From: Streptomyces sp. NBC_00704
GTDB taxonomy: Bacteria > Actinomycetota > Actinomycetes > Streptomycetales > Streptomycetaceae
Assembly: GCF_036226605.1 (NCBI RefSeq)
Contig: NZ_CP109000.1
Coordinates: 1,794,501-1,858,500 of the forward strand
DNA: 64,000 bases
Direction: 5' to 3'
Shown here: positions 58,592 through 64,000 of the stretch, one piece after another
Layout: each line of letters starts with the position of its first letter
Numbering within the stretch: position 1 is the first letter of the stretch
Notes under the pieces: generated by a model
Told to the model about the DNA's origin: nothing
Databases searched by the model: none
What the model saw: the letters and a program-made list of their open reading frames with translations, nothing else
Program-made: the position numbers and the translations under genes

Positions 58592-60361
58592 TCAGCCCGC
58601 GTAGGGGTCCGCGACCTTGCCCGGGCGGGCCAGGAACTCGAAGTCGCAGCCGGTGTCGGCCTGGGTGATCTGTTCGGTGTAGAGCGCGCCGTATCCGCGC
58701 TCGTAGCGGGCGGGCGGCGGCGTCCACCGCGCCCGGCGCCGTTCCAGCTCCTCGTCGTCGACGTCGAGCCGGAGGGTGCGGGCCTCGACGTCGAGGGTGA
58801 TCGGGTCGCCCGTGCGCACGAGCGCGAGCGGTCCGCCGACGTGGGACTCCGGCGCGACGTGCAGCACGCACGCGCCGTAACTCGTCCCGCTCATCCGGGC
58901 GTCGGAGATGCGCACCATGTCGCGCACCCCCTGCTTGAGGAGATGGTCGGGGATGGGCAGCATGCCGTACTCGGGCATGCCGGGGCCGCCCTTGGGGCCG
59001 GAGCCCCGCAGCACCAGGACGGTGTCGGCGGTGATGCCCAGCCCGGGGTCGTTGATGGTGCGCTGCATCGTGCGGTAGTCGTCGAAGACGACCGCGGGGC
59101 CGGTGTGCTTGAGCAGGCGGGGTTCGGCGGCGATGTGCTTGACGACGGCGCCGTCCGGGCAGAGGTTGCCCCGCAGCACGGCGACCCCGCCCTCGCTCGC
59201 GACCGGGTTGTCCCGGGGCCGGATGACGTCGTCGTCGTGCACGCGCGCGCCGGCGAGCTGCTCGCGCAGGGTGTCGTGCGAGACGGTCGGCCGGTCCAGG
59301 TGGAGCAGGTCCGTGATCCGGGAGAGGAAACCGGGCAGGCCGCCGGCGAAGTGGAAGTCCTCCATGAGGTACTTCCGGCCGCCGGGGCGGACGTTGGCGA
59401 GGACCGGGACGGTGCGGGCGATGCGGTCGAAGTCGTCGAGGGTGAGCGCGACGCCCGCGCGGCCGGCCATCGCGATCAGATGGATCACCGCGTTGGTGGA
59501 GCCGCCGAGGCCGAGGACGGTCGTCACCGCGTCCTCGAAGGCGTCCGCGGTGAGGATGTCGCTCAGCCTGCGGTCGCGGTGGACGAGCTCGACGATGCGC
59601 AGACCGGCGGCGGCCGCCATCCGGTCGTGCCCGGAGTCCACGGCCGGGATACTCGACGCCCCCGGGACCGTGACGCCCAGCGCCTCCGCCGCGGCCGTCA
59701 GCGTGGAGGCCGTGCCCATCGTCATGCAGTGGCCCGGCGAGCGGGCGAGGCCGCTCTCCAGCTCGGCCAGCTCGCAGTCGCCGATGAGGCCCGCCCGGTG
59801 GTCGTCCCAGTACTTCCACATGTCGGTGCCGGAGCCGAGGACCTCGTCGCGCCAGTGGCCGGGCAGCATCGGACCGGCGGGCACGAACACGGTGGGCAGG
59901 TCGACGCTCGCGGCGCCCATGAGCAGCGCGGGCGTCGTCTTGTCGCAGCCGCCCATGAGCACGGCCCCGTCGACCGGGTAGGAGCGCAGCAGTTCCTCGG
60001 TCTCCATGGCGAGGAGGTTGCGGTAGAGCATCGGGGTGGGCTTCTGGAAGGTCTCGCTGAGCGTGGAGACCGGGAACTCCAGGGGGAAGCCGCCGGCCTG
60101 CCACACGCCCCGCTTCACGGCCTGCGCGCGGTCGCGCAGGTGGACGTGGCAGGGGTTGATGTCGGACCAGGTGTTGAGGATCGCGACGACCGGCTTGCCG
60201 AGGTGCTCCTCGGGGAGGTAGCCGAGCTGGCGGGTGCGGGCGCGGTGGCTGAAGGAGCGCAGGCCCTTCGCGCCGTACCACTGGTGGCTGCGGAGGTCCT
60301 CGGGGGCCTTGCGGGGGGCGGCGCCGACGGCGTCCGGGTCTTGATCGTCGAAGCGCTTCAT
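58592..60361 (-). CDS. IlvD/Edd-family sugar-acid dehydratase
   Basis: A 589-residue Fe-S dehydratase. Three cluster-ligand cysteines are visible in ILNTWSDINPCHVHL, VLMGGCDKTTPALLMGA and RSPGHCMTMGTASTL; ARMSGTSYGACVLHVAPESHVGGPLALV is the C-terminal family block. The sequence fits the aldonate branch (arabinonate, xylonate, galactonate dehydratases) rather than branched-chain IlvD, judging by the sugar-catabolic context. It would yield a 2-keto-3-deoxy acid for the DapA-like enzyme. ATG at 60361 overlaps the dapA-like stop by ATGA. A palindrome covers its first codons. Confidence 0.9.
   Translation of the reverse strand: MKRFDDQDPDAVGAAPRKAPEDLRSHQWYGAKGLRSFSHRARTRQLGYLPEEHLGKPVVAILNTWSDINPCHVHLRDRAQAVKRGVWQAGGFPLEFPVSTLSETFQKPTPMLYRNLLAMETEELLRSYPVDGAVLMGGCDKTTPALLMGAASVDLPTVFVPAGPMLPGHWRDEVLGSGTDMWKYWDDHRAGLIGDCELAELESGLARSPGHCMTMGTASTLTAAAEALGVTVPGASSIPAVDSGHDRMAAAAGLRIVELVHRDRRLSDILTADAFEDAVTTVLGLGGSTNAVIHLIAMAGRAGVALTLDDFDRIARTVPVLANVRPGGRKYLMEDFHFAGGLPGFLSRITDLLHLDRPTVSHDTLREQLAGARVHDDDVIRPRDNPVASEGGVAVLRGNLCPDGAVVKHIAAEPRLLKHTGPAVVFDDYRTMQRTINDPGLGITADTVLVLRGSGPKGGPGMPEYGMLPIPDHLLKQGVRDMVRISDARMSGTSYGACVLHVAPESHVGGPLALVRTGDPITLDVEARTLRLDVDDEELERRRARWTPPPARYERGYGALYTEQITQADTGCDFEFLARPGKVADPYAG
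60350..60359. promoter_or_regulatory. GAAGCGCTTC palindrome at the dehydratase start
   Basis: A perfect 10-bp palindrome covers codons 1-4 of the dehydratase gene. It shares the AAGCGCTT core with sites at 52591, 58544 and 60576. Confidence 0.5.
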
Positions 60362-61269
60362 ATGGACCATCCCGCTGCTATCGCGGCGACCTCGGACCGT
60401 GCGTCCTCGGGCAGCGTCCGGCTCGGCGCACGCACCTCGCGACGGCACAGCCCGAGGGAGGCGAGGGCTTCCTTGACGACGGTGACGTTGTCGGCGGAGC
60501 CGTCGGCGGCCCGCAGCTCCTCGAACCGTCTGATCTGTTCCCACACCTTCATCGCCGCGGGGTAGTCACCCGATCGAAGCGCTTCGATCATGTTCAGCGA
60601 GACGGCCGGGGCGACGTTCACCAGCCCGGAGGTGAAGCCGGTGGCCCCCGCGGAGAAGTAGGACGGCGCGTACGGCTCGGCGAGACCGGCGACCCAGACG
60701 AAGCGCTCCAGACCGGCGTCCCGGGCGAACGCGGCGAAGCGGGCGGCGTCCGGGACGGCGTACTTGACGCCGATGACGTTCGGGCAGTGGTCGGCCAGCT
60801 CGGCCAGCCGCTCGCCGTGCAGCCGCGCGTTGCGGATGTAGGGGACGACGCCCAGCTCGGGCACGGACTCGGCGATGGCCCGGTGGTAGTCGACCCAGCC
60901 GCTCTGCGAGACGTAGGGGTGCACGGGCTGGTGGACCATCACCATCCGCGCGCCCAGCTCCCGGGCGTGCCGGGCGGACGCGACCGCGGTCGGCACGTCG
61001 TGCCCGACCCCGGCGAGGACCACGCCCCGCCCGGCGGCCTCCTCCGCGGTCAGCTCGGCGACCAGACGGCGCTCCGCGGGGGTGAGGGCGTAGAACTCGC
61101 CGGTGTTGCCGTTCGGGGTGAGGGTGGTGATCCCGCCGTCGAGCAGCCGGCGCACCAGGGCGCGGTGGGCCGCGCCGTCGACGCCGCCGTCCTCGGCGAA
61201 CGGGGTCACCGGGATGGCCACCACGTCGGCCAGGGCCGCCCGCTGGGTCTCGAACGCCACGCTGCTCAT
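60358..61269 (-). CDS. DapA/KdgD-family aldolase or dehydratase
   Basis: A 303-residue class I (Schiff-base) TIM-barrel enzyme of the dihydrodipicolinate synthase family. Substrate loop TPNGNTGEFYAL, catalytic Tyr in VVPYIRNARL and Schiff-base Lys in VIGVKYAVPD are present. Relatives include 2-keto-3-deoxyaldonate dehydratases and 5-dehydro-4-deoxyglucarate dehydratase, giving alpha-ketoglutarate semialdehyde, and KDG-type aldolases. The dehydratase downstream and a semialdehyde dehydrogenase elsewhere in the window favour a sugar-acid role over lysine synthesis. It overlaps the GntR gene by ATGA. Confidence 0.9.
   Translation of the reverse strand: MSSVAFETQRAALADVVAIPVTPFAEDGGVDGAAHRALVRRLLDGGITTLTPNGNTGEFYALTPAERRLVAELTAEEAAGRGVVLAGVGHDVPTAVASARHARELGARMVMVHQPVHPYVSQSGWVDYHRAIAESVPELGVVPYIRNARLHGERLAELADHCPNVIGVKYAVPDAARFAAFARDAGLERFVWVAGLAEPYAPSYFSAGATGFTSGLVNVAPAVSLNMIEALRSGDYPAAMKVWEQIRRFEELRAADGSADNVTVVKEALASLGLCRREVRAPSRTLPEDARSEVAAIAAGWSI
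60572..60589. promoter_or_regulatory. 18-bp perfect palindrome inside the dapA-like gene
   Basis: GATCGAAGCGCTTCGATC is a perfect 18-bp palindrome within coding sequence, about 210 bp upstream of the dehydratase start. It is the longest member of the AAGCGCTT family here and resembles a LacI-type operator. Confidence 0.55.
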
Positions 61270-61949
61270 TGCTGACCTTCCTCGGCCGGAGCCTCTTCGA
61301 GGGCGTCCGCCCCGGCGGTCCCGGGGAACGCCCGGTGCACGAAGGACGCGATGTGGGCGTGCAGGGCGCGGGCCGCGCCGTCCGCGTCGCCGGCCAGGGC
61401 CAGGCGCAGGATCTCGCGGTGCTCGCCGGCCTCCCGCTCCCAGGAGGGCGAGGCCGCCCAGGCGACGGCGGAGACCAGGGCGGCCTGGTCGCGGACCTCG
61501 TCGAGCATCCGGCCGAGCAGCGGGTTGCCGCACGGCAGATACAGGGCGCGGTGGAACTCCCGGTTGGCCAGGGACCGTTCGGCGGTGTCGGCGGCGTCGT
61601 CGGCCATGGTCAGCGCCTCGCGTGCGGCGTCCAGGGAGGCGCCCCGGCGCACGGCCCGCCGCAGCGCCTCGGGTTCGAGGAGCAGGCGTACGTCGTAGAC
61701 CTCGCGCGCCATGTCCGCGTCCACCATGCGCACCGTGACGCCCTTGTACTGGCTCATGACGACCAGGCCGGTGCCGGCCAGGGTCTTGAGCGCCTCGCGC
61801 ACCGGGGTCTTGGAGACCCCGAACTGGGCGGCCAGCTCGGTCTCGACCAGAGCCTGACCGGGCGTCAGCCGCCCGGTGAGGATGCGGCGTTTGATCTCCT
61901 CCAGCACGTACTGCGTGCGGGAGGGGATCGGCGTGGGCACAGAGGTCAT
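61266..61949 (-). CDS. GntR-family (FCD domain) transcriptional regulator
   Basis: A 227-residue FadR-group regulator. The N-terminal winged helix is YVLEEIKRRILTGRLTPGQALVETELAAQFGVSKTPVREALKTLAGTGLV (about 14-63). The all-helical FCD ligand domain follows, with a His-rich metal-site pattern: REFHRALYLPCGNPLL, GEHREILRLALAGD and LHAHIASFVH. It heads the dapA-like/dehydratase operon and probably represses it until a sugar acid binds. Two palindromes lie between its promoter and start. Confidence 0.92.
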   Translation of the reverse strand: MTSVPTPIPSRTQYVLEEIKRRILTGRLTPGQALVETELAAQFGVSKTPVREALKTLAGTGLVVMSQYKGVTVRMVDADMAREVYDVRLLLEPEALRRAVRRGASLDAAREALTMADDAADTAERSLANREFHRALYLPCGNPLLGRMLDEVRDQAALVSAVAWAASPSWEREAGEHREILRLALAGDADGAARALHAHIASFVHRAFPGTAGADALEEAPAEEGQQ

Positions 61950-61998
61950 GCGCGCCTCTCGGATGTCGCGTGTCTGATCGGATCTCGCGTATCGCGTC

Positions 61999-62021
61999 TC
62001 ATATATGACGTACGAAGTACG
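61999..62021. promoter_or_regulatory. Candidate GntR operator palindromes
   Basis: TCATATATGA (61999-62008) is a perfect palindrome, directly followed by CGTACGAAGTACG (62009-62021), an inverted repeat with a 3-base centre. Both lie just downstream of the operon promoter and upstream of the regulator start, the expected place for autorepression. Confidence 0.55.
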
Positions 62022-62029
62022 ACGCGTTG

Positions 62030-62058
62030 AAGGTAGGAGGGGCCCCGCGTTTCGTCAA
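62030..62058 (-). promoter_or_regulatory. Promoter of the gntR-dapA-like-dehydratase operon
   Basis: On the minus strand TTGACG (62053-62058) is separated by 17 bases from TACCTT (62030-62035), a good housekeeping-type promoter about 80 bases before the GntR start. Confidence 0.6.
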
Positions 62059-62111
62059 TGCTTCTTGCAGAGGAAGTTGAGGTCTCCGGGACACAAGGGC
62101 CCCCAGAGGGG

Positions 62112-62873
62112 TCAGAAGGGGATGGTCTCGCCCTCGCGCGCCGTGCGGGTGGGGCCGCCGAAGACGGCGGCGGCGCGGGCGGTCGCGGTCTCGCGGGTCA
62201 GCGTCGGGCCGACATGGGTGACGTACAGCTCGCGCACCCCCGCCTTGCGGGCCGTCTCGCCGGCCTCCTCGGGCGTGAGATGCACCGGCTGCCCGTGTTC
62301 GCCTTCGCGATGCCGGTCGACGTCCGCCTCGCACAGGAACAGGTCGGCGCCCGAGGCGAGTTCGGTGAGCGCGTCGCACGGCCCGCTGTCCCCCGAGTAC
62401 ACGAGGACGCTGCCCTGGCACTCGGCGCGCAGCGCGTACGCCTCGGTGTCGTGGGCCACCGCGCGCGAGGTGAGACGCAGGTTCCAGTGCCGCACGGTGT
62501 GCCCGTCGAACAGCGGCCTGAAGTCGAGGTACTCGCCGAGGAACCGTACGTCCGGGCGGCCCAGGAAGCCGGCCAGCCGACGGGCGCAGTCGAGCGGCGC
62601 GTACACCGGGATCGGGGCCGGCGGGGTCATCCCGCCGTGGGCGAAGGCGTAGGCGGCGGCGAGGAGGTCCGCGCTGTGGTCGGCGTGCAGATGGGAGATC
62701 CAGATCGCGGTGAGCCGGTCGGGGTCCGTGTGCCGCTGCAACTCGGCGAACGTGCCGGTGCCCGCGTCCACCCACACCTCCGCGCCCGCGCCGCGCACCA
62801 GGTATCCGGAGCAGGGGCGGCCGGGCCCCGGGTGCGGAGAGGCGGTGCCGAGGACGGTGAGGCTGAGGGGCAT
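62112..62873 (-). CDS. MBL-fold metallo-hydrolase (RNase Z-like)
   Basis: A 253-residue metallo-beta-lactamase-fold protein. Metal motif SHLHADHSADLL (HxHxDH), further ligands in YSGDSGPC (Asp) and VHLTPEEAGE, and terminal YVTHVGPTL with a His. The N-terminal LTVLGTASPHPGPGRPCSGYLVRG resembles the RNase Z/ElaC-like and phosphodiesterase group. Substrate not evident. It is downstream of and opposite in context to the catabolic operon, and is probably an independent gene. Confidence 0.88.
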   Translation of the reverse strand: MPLSLTVLGTASPHPGPGRPCSGYLVRGAGAEVWVDAGTGTFAELQRHTDPDRLTAIWISHLHADHSADLLAAAYAFAHGGMTPPAPIPVYAPLDCARRLAGFLGRPDVRFLGEYLDFRPLFDGHTVRHWNLRLTSRAVAHDTEAYALRAECQGSVLVYSGDSGPCDALTELASGADLFLCEADVDRHREGEHGQPVHLTPEEAGETARKAGVRELYVTHVGPTLTRETATARAAAVFGGPTRTAREGETIPF

Positions 62874-63095
62874 GGTGGGGAGCGTACGTTTCGCCGCCGC
62901 CGGACGCGGCCCGAACGCCCCGGTCCACGGCGGCCGCGGTCCACCGTCCTCTCCTCGCGGCGGCCGGATCCGGGCTCCGCCGCCCCGCGCACCGGCCCGT
63001 GACCCGCTCGAACTGTGCCGGGCCGACCGGAGCCGCCGCCGTGCACGCGCGCGTGCGCGGCTGCCTCACGGGCGCCCCCGCCGGGGCGACCGCGG

Positions 63096-63692
63096 CTACG
63101 AACGGGGCGTCCACCCCGGATCGCGCCCGCTCAGCCCGAGCGCGCGGTCGAGCAGCGGGGCGTCCGGGGGGACGGGGACGACGGGGCCGAAGGGGCCCGC
63201 GCCGGACCCGGCGTCGGCCGCCGCGGACAGGAATCCGTACGCCGCCGACAGCGCCGCCGGGTCCGGGTCGTAGCTCTGGCCGGTGGCGCGGGCCAGGTCC
63301 CAGCCGTGGATCACCAGTTCGTCGGCGACGACGGCCGCGGCGACCTCGCCGGACAGGTCCACGCCGCCCGCGCGGGTCATGCCGGTCCGGGCGGCCGGGT
63401 CGCGCCAGGCCGCGACGAGGGCGTCGAGCGCGGCGGCCAGGTCCGCGCGCCAGTGCGGGCCGGGTTCCGGCGCGGCCGCGTCGGGCGGGGTGTCGGTCGT
63501 GGGGCCGAGGTCCTTGCGGGCCGCGTCGCGGAAGGCCACGGACAGGCCGGTGAGGTGGGCGAGGAGGTTGCCCACGGCGCAGCCCGGACAGGGCGTCGCG
63601 TGGCCCAGTTGCCCGTCGCGCACACCGTCCGCGAGGCGCGCGATGATCCGGGCCTGCGGGCCGAGGTCGAAGGTCGTCGTCGTGTCGGTCAT
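63096..63692 (-). CDS. TIGR03086-family (DinB-like) metal-binding protein
   Basis: A 198-residue helical-bundle protein of the actinomycete TIGR03086/mycothiol-dependent maleylpyruvate isomerase N-domain superfamily. HATPCPGCAVGNLLAHLTGLSVAF and VADELVIHGWDLARATGQ contain the expected metal-ligand His/Glu residues. These proteins are thought to use mycothiol; the reaction is unknown. ATG at 63692 was chosen; the longer open frame upstream has no plausible start signal. Confidence 0.85.
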   Translation of the reverse strand: MTDTTTTFDLGPQARIIARLADGVRDGQLGHATPCPGCAVGNLLAHLTGLSVAFRDAARKDLGPTTDTPPDAAAPEPGPHWRADLAAALDALVAAWRDPAARTGMTRAGGVDLSGEVAAAVVADELVIHGWDLARATGQSYDPDPAALSAAYGFLSAAADAGSGAGPFGPVVPVPPDAPLLDRALGLSGRDPGWTPRS

Positions 63693-63792
63693 ACGGAGGA
63701 GACCCTCCGCGCGCCGAGAACTCATCGCGGCGCCGCGGATAAGGCACCTGCCCGATGCGGTGCGGGCCTCCTTAGACCCACGATGACCTGGC

Positions 63793-64000
63793 ATGACGAA
63801 GAACTGGTCCGGGTTGCGGATCCTGCGCGACCGTGACGCGGCGCTCTGCCTGGCCGTCTCGGTGGTGTCCGGTTTCGGCACCTCGGCGCTCTGGCTGGCG
63901 TCCGGTGTGTGGGTCAAGGACCTCACCGGCTCCGACGGCCTCGCCGCGCTGTGCGTGCTGGCGCTGTGGGCGCCCACGCTCCTCGCCCCGCTGCTCGGCT
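63793..64000 (+). CDS. MFS transporter, N-terminal part only
   Basis: The first 69 residues are visible (LRILRDRDAALCLAVSVVSGF then a second helix ending LLAPLLG). A short cytoplasmic start and two hydrophobic helices with a WVKDLTGSDGLAALCV loop between them are typical of major facilitator efflux proteins. The frame continues past the window. ATG at 63793 has no clear ribosome site. Substrate cannot be predicted. Confidence 0.75.
   Translation, partial: MTKNWSGLRILRDRDAALCLAVSVVSGFGTSALWLASGVWVKDLTGSDGLAALCVLALWAPTLLAPLLG

Noticed and set aside
1..64000. tRNA, rRNA, insertion sequences or prophage genes
   Set aside because: No tRNA-like cloverleaf, transposase, integrase or flanking target duplications were recognised anywhere in the window by eye.

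Overview
The window is high-GC actinobacterial DNA and looks like a Streptomyces chromosome. Evidence: very high GC with strong third-position bias, many GTG starts, dense ATGA/GTGA stop-start overlaps, Tat and lipoprotein exports, an LAxTG surface protein, ectoine/hydroxyectoine synthesis, a 2-methylisoborneol (2-MIB) operon and a large cobalamin cluster. From memory, the order pit - cob cluster - ectABCD resembles the S. coelicolor chromosome around SCO1845-SCO1867, whereas the 2-MIB genes sit elsewhere in S. coelicolor (SCO7700 area). That comparison could not be checked here. I saw no rRNA, tRNA, insertion sequence, phage or CRISPR.

Layout. 1-2655: a truncated exported alpha/beta hydrolase, a 0.9 kb gene-free stretch with a 34-bp tandem array that has a 150-bp higher-order period, and a class II aldolase. 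2828-4546: a phosphate transporter gene behind a PHO box, a small membrane protein and a terminator. 4620-22781: cobalamin synthesis. A B12 riboswitch and a 22-codon leader ORF precede cobD-cobQ-cobN-chelatase-cobO-cobB-cobI; a divergently placed His-rich ZIP transporter follows; then cobM-cobL-cbiG/cobJ-micro-ORF-cbiX-cobC. Both an early (CbiX) and a late (CobN plus BchI/BchD-type) cobalt insertion system are encoded.

22918-29037: an LAxTG surface protein, an amidohydrolase, a polar amino acid ABC transporter with a near-consensus promoter, and a class V aminotransferase. 29430-32616: ectABCD, from acetylation of diaminobutyrate to hydroxyectoine. 32720-35177: a class V aminotransferase-fold protein, a DsbA/FrnE-like oxidoreductase and a GNAT protein. 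35517-39349: a family 2B encapsulin shell with a cyclic-nucleotide-binding domain, 2-MIB synthase and GPP C-methyltransferase, an operon that makes an earthy odorant with the synthase probably packaged in the shell.

39374-46985: a DUF1349 protein, a ketoglutarate-semialdehyde dehydrogenase divergent from an IclR regulator, a GNAT protein, a class B penicillin-binding protein behind an ECF-type promoter, a SigE-family sigma factor with a probable membrane partner, and an acid phosphatase. 47194-62058: a pectin and plant-polysaccharide catabolic block on the minus strand: pectinesterase, pectate lyase, rhamnogalacturonan acetylesterase-like esterase, sugar ABC transporter, GH43 enzyme, DUF6807 protein, Gfo/Idh/MocA dehydrogenase, IlvD/Edd dehydratase, DapA-family enzyme and GntR regulator. 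Together with the semialdehyde dehydrogenase these could form a non-phosphorylative (aldonate) sugar pathway. Palindromes with an AAGCGCTT core recur at four places in this block. 62112-64000: an MBL-fold hydrolase, a TIGR03086-type protein and the start of an MFS transporter.
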